DNA from: Thermopolyspora sp040678635
GTDB lineage: Bacteria; Actinomycetota; Actinomycetes; Streptosporangiales; Streptosporangiaceae
NCBI RefSeq assembly: GCF_040678635.1
Contig: NZ_JBFATZ010000025.1
Location: 1-64,000 of the forward strand
Direction of reading: 5' to 3'
Length of the DNA: 64,000 bases
Made by a program: the position numbers and the translations under genes. The stretch's first letter is position 1. Every line of letters begins with the position of its first letter. The notes beneath the pieces are model-generated. The model did not search any database. It saw nothing but the letters and a program-made list of their open reading frames with translations, and was not told the DNA's origin. Shown piece after piece: positions 48,797 through 58,069 of the stretch.

Positions 48797-49687
48797 TCAG
48801 TGTCCTCCGGTGACGGATCGCAGGTATTCCCAATCGCGTACGAAGCGGTAGGAGTGACGGCCGGGCGGCTGCGGAGCCTGCGTCTCCAGCCAGCGCACCG
48901 GGCCGTCGCCCACGTTGCGGAAGCCGTGCACGGAGCCGACCCCGGCGAAGGCCGCGTCGCCCGCCTTCAAACGGTACGTGATCCCGTCGAACTCGGCTTC
49001 GGCCTCCCCCTCGAGGAAGAGGTAGGTCTCCTCGAAGGGGTGGTCGTGCGGCCCGGCGACCCCGTCGGGCTCGTACTGCACCATGAACATCGTGGTGAGC
49101 AGCGCGCCCTGGTCGCTGTCGACCATCATCTTCACCGTGATGCCGCTGTAGACCAGCAGCGCGGTGCGCATGCTCGCGGACTGCGCCAGCATCTCCTGCT
49201 TCTGCATGTCCACCCGCATGTTCACCGGCTCGATGTGGCCGTAGTCGCGGTTGCGCGGGTCGCGCGGGTCCACCGCGATCGGCTCGGTCTCGCCGAGGGC
49301 GGGCACGTCGAACACGTCCCGGCCGTAGCGGGCGCGCGGCTGCGGGGAGCGCATCTGCGCCCACCGGGCCGTCTCGCCCTCCTCGTTGCGCCAGGCGTGC
49401 GCCACGCCGAGGGGCAGCAGGCCGTAGTCGCCGGGCGCGAGCCGTACGGCGCCGTCGGGGGTCTGCAGGATCGGGTGGCCCTCGGTGACGTAGAAGCACT
49501 CCTCGAAGGACTGCACCGCGGTCGCCACCCGGCCGCCCGGGTCCAGCGCGCACACGTTGAACTCGGTGTGCGCGGCTCCGGTGGTCGTCTCGTCGGCGAT
49601 GACCCACCGGCTGTAGCCCTCCGAGCCCCTCGGCTCGTCGGGGACGGTGTACTTCGCCTCGTCCGCGCGCCGGACGACGTGTCGCAT
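48797..49687 (-). CDS. Bicupin protein
   Basis: The 296-residue protein has two cupin domains (about residues 40-120 and 195-270). The second carries GPHDHPFEETYLFLEGE, with His, His and Glu placed for metal binding; the first is less well conserved (FEECFYVTEGHPIL). This is similar in form to (S)-ureidoglycine aminohydrolase and other bicupins. Start and stop abut the amidohydrolase and SDR genes, indicating one operon. Confidence 0.8.
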   Translation of the reverse strand: MRHVVRRADEAKYTVPDEPRGSEGYSRWVIADETTTGAAHTEFNVCALDPGGRVATAVQSFEECFYVTEGHPILQTPDGAVRLAPGDYGLLPLGVAHAWRNEEGETARWAQMRSPQPRARYGRDVFDVPALGETEPIAVDPRDPRNRDYGHIEPVNMRVDMQKQEMLAQSASMRTALLVYSGITVKMMVDSDQGALLTTMFMVQYEPDGVAGPHDHPFEETYLFLEGEAEAEFDGITYRLKAGDAAFAGVGSVHGFRNVGDGPVRWLETQAPQPPGRHSYRFVRDWEYLRSVTGGH

Positions 49688-51033
49688 CAGCCCTCCTTCT
49701 TGGCGGCCACCTGGGCGAGCAGCCGGTCCTTGGCCTCGTTGACGAGGCGGCGGGCGCGGTCGACGTCGCCGGTGAGCCTGCCGTCGCGCTTGTGCACCTT
49801 GCCGCCGATGAGCACGGTGTCGACGTTGGAGACGTCGGCGCACAGGGTCACCGCGGCGGCGGCGTCGTGGATCGGGGCCACGTTGATGTCGGTGGCGCGG
49901 ATCAGCACGACGTCGGCCTGCTTGCCGGGGGTGAGCGAGCCGGTACGGGACTCCAGCTGGGCCACGTGCGCGCCGTTGATCGTGGCCATCTCCAGCATCT
50001 GGCGGGCGGTGAGGTGGCCCTCGGCCGGCTCGTTGCGCTCCCAGAAGACCTCGTTGACGCGGGCCCGCTCGGACGCGAACGCGGCCCGGATCTGGGTGAA
50101 CATGTCGCCGGGCACCGTGGTGACGACGTCGATGGAGAAGCTGGGGCGCAGGCCGTACTCCAGCGCCTTGTTCACCGGCACCCAGCCGTGGCCCATCTGC
50201 AGCTCGACCTGCGGGGCGAGCGAGACGGTGCCGCCGCTGTCGGCGAGCAGCCGCCACTCCTCCTCGCTGAGGTAGGAGCAGTGGATGTAGGTGGTGTCCG
50301 GGCCGAGCAGGCCGTAGTCGCTCAACTGCTTGATCATGCTGAAGCGGCCGGCCAGGCGGCCCATGGCGACGTGCACGGTGATCGGGATGTTCAGCTCGCG
50401 GGCGAGCTCCCACTCGGCGCGCACCACGCTCTCGGTGCAGAAGCCGGGGCCGCGGGTGGCCAGGGCCATCGTGAGCAGGCCGTCGTCGGAGGAGAAGTAC
50501 GTGTCGCGGATGCGCCGGACGTCGTCGCCGGGGATCACGATCTTGCTGTCGAACCAGTAGTCGGCGAGCGAGGTGTTGGCGCTGCCGTAGGCGTACTGGG
50601 CGCGGATCCCCGACTCCTTCAGGCCGCGGATCGCCGCGTCCGGGTGCTCGGGGGTGTTGTTGATGTGCGACCAGTCCACCAGCGTGGTGATGCCGGCGTT
50701 GACGCACTCCAGCGCCCCGGCGAGGTTGGAGGCGTAGACGTCCTCGGCGGTGTAGACGGGGGCGAAGGTGTCCAGGATCTCCACGAAGTAGTCGTCCAGG
50801 GTGGCGTTCGGGGCCACGTTGCGGATCGCCGTCTCCCAGGTGTGCCGGTGGGTGTCGACGAAGCCGGGGATGACGATGAAGCCGTCGGCCTCGATCACCT
50901 CCGCGTCCGCGCTGATCTCCGGCTCCACGGCGACGATCTTGTCATCCTCGATCAGCACGTCGCCCTTGGGCAGGTCGCCGATCTGAGGATCCACGCTCAG
51001 CACATGCCCGCCACGGATGAGGATCTTGCTCAT
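49687..51033 (-). CDS. Amidohydrolase family protein
   Basis: The 448-residue metal-dependent amidohydrolase has the HxH motif in FVDTHRHTWE (His62, His64). Further His occur in ITVHVAMGR near 217 and IHCSYL near 249, and an Asp in SIDVVTTV near 300. GKQADVVLI near 395 is the C-terminal composite beta-domain signature. It resembles the cytosine deaminase/TrzN/AtzA branch, which deaminates or dechlorinates heterocycles. The substrate is probably a nitrogen heterocycle; it is not identified. Confidence 0.85.
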   Translation of the reverse strand: MSKILIRGGHVLSVDPQIGDLPKGDVLIEDDKIVAVEPEISADAEVIEADGFIVIPGFVDTHRHTWETAIRNVAPNATLDDYFVEILDTFAPVYTAEDVYASNLAGALECVNAGITTLVDWSHINNTPEHPDAAIRGLKESGIRAQYAYGSANTSLADYWFDSKIVIPGDDVRRIRDTYFSSDDGLLTMALATRGPGFCTESVVRAEWELARELNIPITVHVAMGRLAGRFSMIKQLSDYGLLGPDTTYIHCSYLSEEEWRLLADSGGTVSLAPQVELQMGHGWVPVNKALEYGLRPSFSIDVVTTVPGDMFTQIRAAFASERARVNEVFWERNEPAEGHLTARQMLEMATINGAHVAQLESRTGSLTPGKQADVVLIRATDINVAPIHDAAAAVTLCADVSNVDTVLIGGKVHKRDGRLTGDVDRARRLVNEAKDRLLAQVAAKKEG

Positions 51034-51263
51034 GGCCAACTCCTTCGGGGCCGATTTGGGGGGTTGATCCGAGTTTCCAAGCACTGGTTGCGCGAGGGTC
51101 GTCCCCCGAGGACATCGCGCCGCCGTGACTCCTGTCACCGGCTCCTTCGCGGAAGCCGAGTTGTCGTTGAGTGGGTCGTTATCGGGTCGGTCGTTTCGGG
51201 TGCTGTACGAATGTGCGGGAGGGCGGGGCCCGGGGTCCCGGGCCCGGACGCGTCCCCGCGTCG
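51034..51263. other. Intergenic stretch between the amidohydrolase and E1 genes
   Basis: No gene is seen; it separates two minus-strand operons and probably holds the promoter of the amidohydrolase operon. Confidence 0.3.
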
Positions 51264-52253
51264 TCAGTAGTCGACGACTCCCCTCACCGCGGCGACGACC
51301 TTGTCGACGGTGGGGATGACCTCGTTCTCCAGGTTGTCGGCGAAAGGCAGCGGCACGTTGGCCGAGGTCACCCGCCGTACCGGGGCGTCGAGCAGCTCGA
51401 AGCCCTCCTCGACGACGATCGAGACGACCGTGCCACCCCAGCCGCCCTGGTGCGGGTTCTCCTCGACCGTGACCAGCCGCGAGGTGCGCCCGACCGACGC
51501 GAGCACCGTGGTCATGTCCATCGGGATCAGACAGCGCAGGTCCACGACCTCGGCCGAGACCCCGTCGGCGGCCAGGCGCTCGGCGGCGGCGAGCGCGGTC
51601 GGCACGGTCGAGGCGAGCGCCAGCAGCGTCACGTCGCTGCCCTCGCGCACCACGGCCGCCCGGCCCAGTTCCACTTCATACCCCTCCGGCGGGCGGGGCC
51701 CCTTGCTCGCGAACAGGCCCTTGTGCTCGAACACCACCACCGGGTCGTCGCTGCGGATCGCCGCCGACATCAGGCCGATCACGTCGGCGGGGGTGGACGG
51801 CGCGGCGATCTTCAGGCCGGGGATGGTGAGCGCCCAGTTCTCCACCGCCTGGGAGTGCTGCGCGCCGAAGCCCAGCCCGCCGCCGTTCGCGGTGCGGATC
51901 ACCAGCGGCACCTTCACCTGGCCGCCGGTCATGTACCGCACCTTGGGGATCTCGTTGGCGAGGTAGTCCCAGCAGCAGGCGAGGAAGTCGGAGAACATGA
52001 TCTCGGCGACCGGCCGCATGCCGGTCATCGCCGCGCCCAGCGCCGCTCCGACGATCGCCTGCTCGGAGATCGGCGTGTCCCAGATGCGCTCGGGGCCGAA
52101 CTCCTCGAACAGGCCCTGCGTGGTCTTGAACACCCCGCCGGCCGCGCCGATGTCCTCGCCCAGGCACACCACCGACGGGTCGCGGCGCATCTCCCGGGCG
52201 ATGCCCTCGGCCACGGCCTCCCGGTAGGTGATCACGTTGTTCAGTTCCGCCAT
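51264..52253 (-). CDS. 2-oxoacid dehydrogenase E1 component, beta subunit
   Basis: The 329-residue protein resembles PdhB/AcoB-type E1 beta. It has VVCLGEDIG near residue 28 (Glu-29-like cofactor-activating Glu), ERIWDTPISEQAIVG near 55, RTANGGG near 120 and a C-terminal transketolase_C part (VVDLRCLIPMD). It overlaps the alpha subunit gene by about 13 bases. No E2 or E3 genes are in the window, so the E1 must use a partner elsewhere or act without a complete complex. Confidence 0.88.
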   Translation of the reverse strand: MAELNNVITYREAVAEGIAREMRRDPSVVCLGEDIGAAGGVFKTTQGLFEEFGPERIWDTPISEQAIVGAALGAAMTGMRPVAEIMFSDFLACCWDYLANEIPKVRYMTGGQVKVPLVIRTANGGGLGFGAQHSQAVENWALTIPGLKIAAPSTPADVIGLMSAAIRSDDPVVVFEHKGLFASKGPRPPEGYEVELGRAAVVREGSDVTLLALASTVPTALAAAERLAADGVSAEVVDLRCLIPMDMTTVLASVGRTSRLVTVEENPHQGGWGGTVVSIVVEEGFELLDAPVRRVTSANVPLPFADNLENEVIPTVDKVVAAVRGVVDY

Positions 52254-53221
52254 GCCGCACCTCCGTCGGCCCACACGTCGGTGAACGCCTCGGCGAGATC
52301 GGCCTCCGGCGCCGCCTTCGCCGCGGCGACCGCGTCCTCCACGGTCTGCGTGGCCCGCCGCTCCGCCGCGGCGATCTCCTCGGAGTCCACCCCGAGGGTC
52401 TCCAGCCGGGTACGCGCGATGTCGAGCGGGTCGCGCTTCAGCCAGGCCTCGACCTCCTCGGCCGGGCGGTATTTCGCCGGGTCCGTACGGCTGTGCCCAT
52501 AGTGGCGATAGGTCTGCGCCTCGATGACCGTCGGCCCCTCCCCGGCCCTGCCGCGGGCGGCGGCGCGGGCCACCGCGTCGCGGACCACGAGCACGTCGTT
52601 GCCGTCGATCACCTCGGCGGCCATGTTGTACGCAGGCGCGCGGCCCGCCGCCGGGTGCTCCACGGCCGTCACCGAGCCGATCGGCGTGTACTCCATGTAC
52701 AGGTTGTTCTCGCAGATGAACACGACCGGCAGCTTCCACACCTGGGCCAGGTTGAGCGCCTCGTGGAAGGCGCCGATGTTGGTGGCGCCGTCGCCGAAGA
52801 ACGCCACCGCGACCTGATCGGTGCCGCGCAACCGCGCCGACCACGCGGCGCCGACGGCCATCGGCAGATGCGCGCCGACGATCGCGTACGACCCGAGCAT
52901 GTTGCCCTCGGCGTACGTCAGGTGCATGGAGCCGCCCTTGGCCTTGCAGATGCCGGTGGCCTTCTGCATCAGTTCGGCGAGGCACGCCTCCGGCGAGCCG
53001 CCCCTGGCGATCGTGTGGTGGTGCCCGCGGTAGGTGGCGAACACGTAGTCGTCGGGCCGCAGCGCGGCGCTCGCGCCGACGGCCACCGCCTCGTGGCCGG
53101 AGGCCAGGTGCGTGGTGCCCTTGACCAGACCCGCCAGGAACAGGTCGTAGGCGACCTTCTCGGTGCGTCGGATGACCATCATCTGCTCGTACAGCGCGAG
53201 CAGGTCCTTGCCCTCACTCAC
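52241..53221 (-). CDS. 2-oxoacid dehydrogenase E1 component, alpha subunit
   Basis: The 326-residue protein carries the thiamine diphosphate motif GDGATN...NN near residues 143-172, MMVIRRTEK near 14, and HYGHSRTDPAKYR near 246. It is the AcoA/PdhA-type alpha subunit of a heterotetrameric E1 that decarboxylates a 2-oxo acid. Its stop overlaps the beta gene and its start overlaps the stop of the M24 gene (about 8 bases), so the genes are co-translated. Confidence 0.88.
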   Translation of the reverse strand: MSEGKDLLALYEQMMVIRRTEKVAYDLFLAGLVKGTTHLASGHEAVAVGASAALRPDDYVFATYRGHHHTIARGGSPEACLAELMQKATGICKAKGGSMHLTYAEGNMLGSYAIVGAHLPMAVGAAWSARLRGTDQVAVAFFGDGATNIGAFHEALNLAQVWKLPVVFICENNLYMEYTPIGSVTAVEHPAAGRAPAYNMAAEVIDGNDVLVVRDAVARAAARGRAGEGPTVIEAQTYRHYGHSRTDPAKYRPAEEVEAWLKRDPLDIARTRLETLGVDSEEIAAAERRATQTVEDAVAAAKAAPEADLAEAFTDVWADGGAAWRN

Positions 53222-54527
53222 CGCGGCCCGCCTTGGTGTTCAGGTGCGACTGCGGCTCGCGCTCGGTGTTGAGCGGGCCGGTCGCGGTCCAGTAGCGGCG
53301 GCCCGCCACCAGCAGTTCCTCGGCCGGGAACTTGGTGATGACCTCGCAGCCGTCGGCCGTCACCACGACCTCCTCCTCGATGCGCGCCGCTCCCCAGCCG
53401 TCCTTGGCGGGCCAGTACGTCTCCAGCGCGAAGACCATGCCCTCTTCGAGGACCTCCGGGTGGTCGAGGGAGACCAGGCGGCTGAAGATCGGTTTCTCCC
53501 AGATGGACAGGCCGACGCCGTGGCCGTACTGCAGGGCGAACGCGGCCTCCTCGTTGGCGAAGCCGAACTCCTGCGCGGTGGGCCACAGCCGGACGATGTC
53601 GGCCGTGGTGGCGCCGGGCTTCACCGCGGCGATGGCCATGTCCATGTACTCGCGGCAGCGCACGTAGGCGTCGCGCATCGCCGCCGAGGCGCTGCCCACG
53701 GCGAAGCAGCGGTAGTAGCACGTGCGGTAGCCCACGTGGCTGTGCAGGATGTCGAAGAACGCCGGGTCGCCGGGGCGGATCAGGCGGTCGCTGTAGACGT
53801 GCGGGTGCGGGGCGCAGCGCTCGCCGGAGATGGCGTTGACGCCCTCGACGTACTCGCTGCCCAGGTCGTACAGGACCTTGCTGACCACGCCGACGCACTC
53901 GTTCTCGCGCACGCCCGGACGCAGGAATTGGTACAGCTCCTCGTAGGCGGCGTCGACCATCGAGCACGCCTGGGTGAGCAGGGAGATCTCGTCGCGGGTC
54001 TTGATGCGGCGGGCCTCGAGGAACAGCTGCTGGCCGTCGACCACCTGCACGCCGGCCTTCTGCAGGGCGAGCAGCACGGGCATCTCGACGATGTCCACGC
54101 CGACGGGCGCGTCCAGCATGCCGTGCTCGGACAGCTCGTGCGCGATCTTGCGGGCGAGTTCGTCGGCGATGCCGGCGTCGGGGTGGAACGCTCCGCGCAG
54201 CACGGAGATGCCCGCTCTGGCCCGGTTCTCGCCGTCCAGCCAGGGGTTGTAGAGCTGGTGATGCCGGGCGGCGGACCCGAAATCCCAGACAATGGGCTCC
54301 GCGCCGCGGACGAGCAGCGCGAAGCGGATGTACTTGTCGATCGCCCAAGTGCCGATGTGGGTGGCCGTCATGTACCGGATGTTGGCGAAATCGAATGCCA
54401 GGACCGCACCCAGCTCCGAGCGCTCGAGCGCCGCGTTGAGCCTGGCCAGGCGCTCGGTGCGGAGGCGGTCGAGGTCGATGCGCTGCTCCCAGTCGACGGC
54501 GTTTGTCCCGTAGGTGCCGATCGCCAT
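53214..54527 (-). CDS. M24 pita-bread-fold protein (creatinase/ectoine-hydrolase-like)
   Basis: The 437-residue protein has a creatinase N-terminal domain and an M24 pita-bread fold. Of the five usual metal ligands, Asp is present in AFFDI, His in YGHGVGL, and Glu in ALETYWP and ARIEEEV. The second Asp is replaced, because GYRTCYYRCF has Cys where MetAP has HGD. This resembles members such as creatinase, which does not need metals and cleaves C-N bonds. It is divergent from the XRE-cupin regulator and precedes the E1 genes, so it is likely the entry enzyme for an N-containing substrate. Confidence 0.82.
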   Translation of the reverse strand: MAIGTYGTNAVDWEQRIDLDRLRTERLARLNAALERSELGAVLAFDFANIRYMTATHIGTWAIDKYIRFALLVRGAEPIVWDFGSAARHHQLYNPWLDGENRARAGISVLRGAFHPDAGIADELARKIAHELSEHGMLDAPVGVDIVEMPVLLALQKAGVQVVDGQQLFLEARRIKTRDEISLLTQACSMVDAAYEELYQFLRPGVRENECVGVVSKVLYDLGSEYVEGVNAISGERCAPHPHVYSDRLIRPGDPAFFDILHSHVGYRTCYYRCFAVGSASAAMRDAYVRCREYMDMAIAAVKPGATTADIVRLWPTAQEFGFANEEAAFALQYGHGVGLSIWEKPIFSRLVSLDHPEVLEEGMVFALETYWPAKDGWGAARIEEEVVVTADGCEVITKFPAEELLVAGRRYWTATGPLNTEREPQSHLNTKAGRGE

Positions 54528-54786
54528 CGCCCACGCACCTCTCTGCTACAGTTCTCAATGTGTTCAGTACTGCTTACCGGACGTTAGCCCTCGGCATGGT
54601 GAGCGTCAAGCCTCGTTTCACACTCGGGGGACGCCTATCATTGAGAGACTCGAAACATCCGGTGACGCAGACGTTCACCTCCCGGCCACTCCACACCGCC
54701 CCCCGCCTCGGCGGGCACGGTCTCGGGAGCACCGCGCGCGGCGGATCGGCGACCGGATCAGCGACAGCAGGGAAGGTGGCCTCACG

Positions 54787-55830
54787 ATGAGCGCATCGGC
54801 GGTCGCCGCGATCGGGGAGCGGCTACGCGAGGCCCGGCTGCGGCGCGGCATCAGCGTACGTGGGCTGGCCCGCGCCGTCGATGTGTCGGCGAGCCTGATC
54901 TCCCAGATCGAGACCGGCAAGAGCAGCCCGTCGGTGAGCACGCTGTACGCGATCACCACCGCGCTCGGCATCTCCATCGAGGACGTCTTCGGGGAGCCGG
55001 GGGCCGACCGGGAGGACGCGGCCGGGCGGGAGGACGCGGCCGGGCAGGGCGGCGACGCGCGGGACGCGGGCGCGAGCCCCGCGGACACCGGCCCCGGCGG
55101 GACGAACGCCGCCGCCACGAACGCCGCCGACGCGGGCCCCAACGCCACAGGTTCCGCCGACGCGGGCCCCAACGCCATGGGCCCCGGCGACGCGGGCGCC
55201 GACCGGCCGGTCGAAGGCGCGATGATCGCCGCGCTGGCCGGGCTCGCCACGAATCTCGCCGCCGGCTCCTCTCCGGGGTCGCCCGTGATTCCCGCCGTAC
55301 GGCCCGCGGGCGAGTCACCGGCCGAACCCGCCGCCGCCGAACCTCCGGCCGACGCCGCCCCCGACATCGCCTACGCCGACACGGGCTCCGCGGGCGCACG
55401 CGCCGGATCCGCCATAACGCCGCCGGCCGGGCCGGGCGGGCAGTCGGCCACCGCCAAGGGCCTGCGCATGCTCTCCAAGAAACGCCTGGTGGGCCCGGTC
55501 GTGCGCGGCGACGAGCGTGAGGTGCTGCACCTCGATTCCGGCGTCACCTGGGAACTGCTCGGCCAGTTGCCCGACACGCACGTGGACTTCCTGCGCATCA
55601 CCTACGCCCCGGGCGGCAGCTCGTCCTCGGGCGGCATGCTGATGCGGCACTCCGGCACCGAGTTCGGCCACGTGCTCAGCGGTCGCCTCACCCTCACGCT
55701 CGGCTTCGAGAACTACGAGCTCGGCCCCGGCGACTCGGTCTGTTTCGACAGCTCGACGCCGCACGCCTACGCCAACCACGGCACTGAGCCCGCCGTCGGC
55801 GTCTGGTTCGTCCTCGAACGGTTCCGCTGA
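54787..55830 (+). CDS. XRE family regulator with C-terminal cupin
   Basis: The 347-residue regulator has an N-terminal XRE helix-turn-helix (about residues 8-65, GISVRGLARAVDVSASLISQ) and a C-terminal cupin (about 265-345, GTEFGHVLSGRLTL and PGDSVCFDSSTPHAYAN). Between them lies a 140-residue linker rich in Ala, Gly, Asp and Pro, with internal repeats such as ADAGPNA. The family usually has a much shorter linker. XRE-cupin proteins often control amine or amino-acid catabolism. It is divergent from the M24 gene and upstream of the ABC importer, and so is the likely regulator of the region. Confidence 0.85.
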   Translation: MSASAVAAIGERLREARLRRGISVRGLARAVDVSASLISQIETGKSSPSVSTLYAITTALGISIEDVFGEPGADREDAAGREDAAGQGGDARDAGASPADTGPGGTNAAATNAADAGPNATGSADAGPNAMGPGDAGADRPVEGAMIAALAGLATNLAAGSSPGSPVIPAVRPAGESPAEPAAAEPPADAAPDIAYADTGSAGARAGSAITPPAGPGGQSATAKGLRMLSKKRLVGPVVRGDEREVLHLDSGVTWELLGQLPDTHVDFLRITYAPGGSSSSGGMLMRHSGTEFGHVLSGRLTLTLGFENYELGPGDSVCFDSSTPHAYANHGTEPAVGVWFVLERFR

Positions 55831-56322
55831 CCGTTCCCTCACGCTTAACGCTGCTCTGTACGTCTCGCCGAACACCGGGCTCGGGGCGCAGGTTCTGGCC
55901 TGACCGTTATGCCCCGTTCATCTGCCCTATGCGGACGGGGATGCGGCGACACACGTGCGCCATTTCGCAGTGATTCGCGCCAAATATCCGGATACGAGCG
56001 TTGGTCCGCGCCCTCCGGCCAGGCGATCTCCCTCGGCCATTGTTCATTTCGGTGAACACATGCGGGACGGTGTATTGCAGACCGTACATCGTCACTATAC
56101 ACTCGCGGCCACGAAACCTGTCCGAAACAGTGGCCCCCGCGCTCCCGACGGTGCGCACGCCCCGCTCCGACGTCCTCGTACGTCTCGAAGGACGGTGAAG
56201 CTCTCCAGCGAATCCCACGTCGAGGTGTCAGCCCGGACCAAGGGCGGGCGACGGAGCGGCCAGCCGCGACATGGCCTCGCTCGACCCCGCCGGGCGTCCC
56301 AACCCACCAGGCGGAGCCCTCC
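55831..56322. other. Intergenic stretch upstream of the BCAA-type importer
   Basis: No firm gene. It contains tgttca-tttcgg-tgaaca (56041-56058), a perfect inverted repeat with 6-base arms, and tatac at 56096-56101 that could be a -10 element. Both are candidates for control of the importer operon. Minus-strand open frames here look like shadows. Confidence 0.4.
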
Positions 56323-56520
56323 ATGAAGGCCCTGATGAAGGCCCTGATGAAGCAACCCCCCACATCAACCCGCCGACCCGGCCTCGGCGGCGCGCCGTCC
56401 GCCGCCTCCGAGGCCGGCCCGAGGAAGACCCATTCGGTGTTGACCGTGCTCGGCGGCACGGTCGTGCACGACACCGGCGCCGTCCACCAGGAAAGGGGAC
56501 GCCCGTGCGCAGACGACTGA
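56323..56520 (+). other. Short open frame with 12-base repeats, possible amidohydrolase remnant
   Basis: A 65-codon frame starting with ATG copies atgaaggccctg, repeated twice and a third time in part. It ends with HSVLTVLGGTVVHDTGA, a string that looks like the opening strand of an amidohydrolase. It overlaps the start of the substrate-binding protein gene by 16 bases. It could be a leader peptide coupled to that gene or a decayed 5' fragment; neither is proven. Confidence 0.25.
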
Positions 56521-57770
56521 TGGCCGTACTCGCGACCGCCGCTCTCGCCGCGACGAGCGCGGCCTGCGCGGACCAGGGCAGCGGCGGCGGCGGAGGCGGA
56601 GGCGGTGACACGAGCGAGCCGATCGTGGTCGGCTCCACCCTGTCGCTGACCGGCCCGTTCGCCGCCACCGGCGTGATCCACAAGATCGCGGGCGAGGAGT
56701 TCGTCGCCCGCCTCAACGCGCAGGGCGGCCTGCTCGGCCGCCAGGTGCAGTGGAAGGTCCTCGACGACCAGTCCGACCAGGCCAAGGTGGGCCAGCTCTA
56801 CGAGCAGCTCATCACCCAGGACGGCGTCGATCTGATCATGGGACCGTACGCCACGCCCAACATCCTGTCCGCGATGACGGTGGCCGAGCGGCACGGCTAC
56901 GTGCTGCCGCAGCACACCGCCGTGCTCGCCCCGCTGATGACGTACTCGTGCCAGTTCCCGGCGTGGTCCATCGGGCCGACGCCGAACCGGTTCGTGCCCG
57001 AGATGCTCTTCGACGCGGTGGCGACGCTGCCCGACCCGCCGAAGAAGATCGCGGTGCTGACCAGCCAGAACGGCTCGGCGGCGTTCGTGACCGACGGGCA
57101 CGGCTCGGACAAGACCGGCGTGCTCACCGTCGCCAAGGAGCGCGGCCTCGACGTGGTCGTGGACGTGCACTACCCGCCGACGATCTCCGACTGGGGCCCG
57201 ATCGCGGCGCAGGTCCGCGACGCCAAGCCGGACCTGGTCATCAACAACGGCCTCGGCGTGGACACGGTGAACGCGCTCACCGCGATGAAGCAGCTCGGCT
57301 ACCGGCCGCCGCTCACCTTCAGCCTCTTCCCGGCCTCGGGCCCGCTGCTCGGGCTCGGCGAGGACGCCGAAGGCGTCATCTCGACGTCGGTCTTCGAGCC
57401 GAACAAGGCGGTCCTCGACAAGCTGCCCGCCGAGACCAAGGCGATCGTGGACGATTTCACCAAGCGGGCCACCGACGCCAAGCAGCCGTACCCGGTGTTC
57501 GAGACGCAGGCGGCGGCGAGCTGGACGGCCTGGGAGATCCTGACCGAGGCCGTGAAGGGCGTCGGCAAGATCGACCATAAGGCGATGTGCGACTGGCTGC
57601 ACAGCAACGGCGCGAACACCACGTTCAACGGCAAGCTCACCTTCGATCCGAAGACGAACAACTTCTGGCCGAGCACGCTCGGTCTCAAGCAGATCCAGAA
57701 CAAGGAATGGACCCTGGTCTGGCCGACCGACCGCGCGGCGGCGAAGCTGATCGCCCCCAAGGCTGGCTGA
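56505..57770 (+). CDS. Branched-chain amino acid/urea-type ABC substrate-binding lipoprotein
   Basis: The 421-residue lipoprotein has a signal peptide with lipobox SAAC near residue 20 and a Gly-run linker. The Peripla_BP_6 (LivJ-like) domain follows, with TLSLTGPFAATG near 45 and GPYATPNILSAM near 110. GTG 56505 follows gaaagggg; an in-frame ATG is 15 bases downstream. It belongs to the hydrophobic-amino-acid/urea group; the cluster suggests a nitrogenous ligand. Confidence 0.88.
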   Translation: MRRRLMAVLATAALAATSAACADQGSGGGGGGGGDTSEPIVVGSTLSLTGPFAATGVIHKIAGEEFVARLNAQGGLLGRQVQWKVLDDQSDQAKVGQLYEQLITQDGVDLIMGPYATPNILSAMTVAERHGYVLPQHTAVLAPLMTYSCQFPAWSIGPTPNRFVPEMLFDAVATLPDPPKKIAVLTSQNGSAAFVTDGHGSDKTGVLTVAKERGLDVVVDVHYPPTISDWGPIAAQVRDAKPDLVINNGLGVDTVNALTAMKQLGYRPPLTFSLFPASGPLLGLGEDAEGVISTSVFEPNKAVLDKLPAETKAIVDDFTKRATDAKQPYPVFETQAAASWTAWEILTEAVKGVGKIDHKAMCDWLHSNGANTTFNGKLTFDPKTNNFWPSTLGLKQIQNKEWTLVWPTDRAAAKLIAPKAG

Positions 57771-58069
57771 CCGGGTTCCGGCGCGTCCCGTCGCGGCGGT
57801 CATCCGCCGCGACGGGATGACGAGCCGACTCGGCTTCTCGGTCCGCGCGAAAGCCGGACGACGACCGACAGCGAACCGATCGAGCCCGAGGGCGGACCGG
57901 CCGGGCCGGCGGCGAGCCGACCGAATTCCGGTCGTGAGCCGCTCGGACCGGCGGCGAGCCCACCCGACCCGCCGACCGGATCCCCCCGGCCCGGTACGGC
58001 GCCCGCCTCCCCCACCAGGCGACGCCGTACCGGGCCGACTCCCGGCGCTGGTCCCGAACCGGAGTACGG
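57771..58069. other. Intergenic stretch between the binding protein and LivH genes
   Basis: This stretch is Arg/Pro-rich in every frame and GC-rich, with many short gaccg/cggcga-type repeats. No gene or clear terminator was seen. Confidence 0.3.

Noticed and set aside
55845..57803. 652-codon minus-strand frame antisense to the binding-protein gene
   Set aside because: Typical GC-rich antisense frame; composition is Arg/Gly/His-rich, and the plus strand holds a clear lipoprotein.
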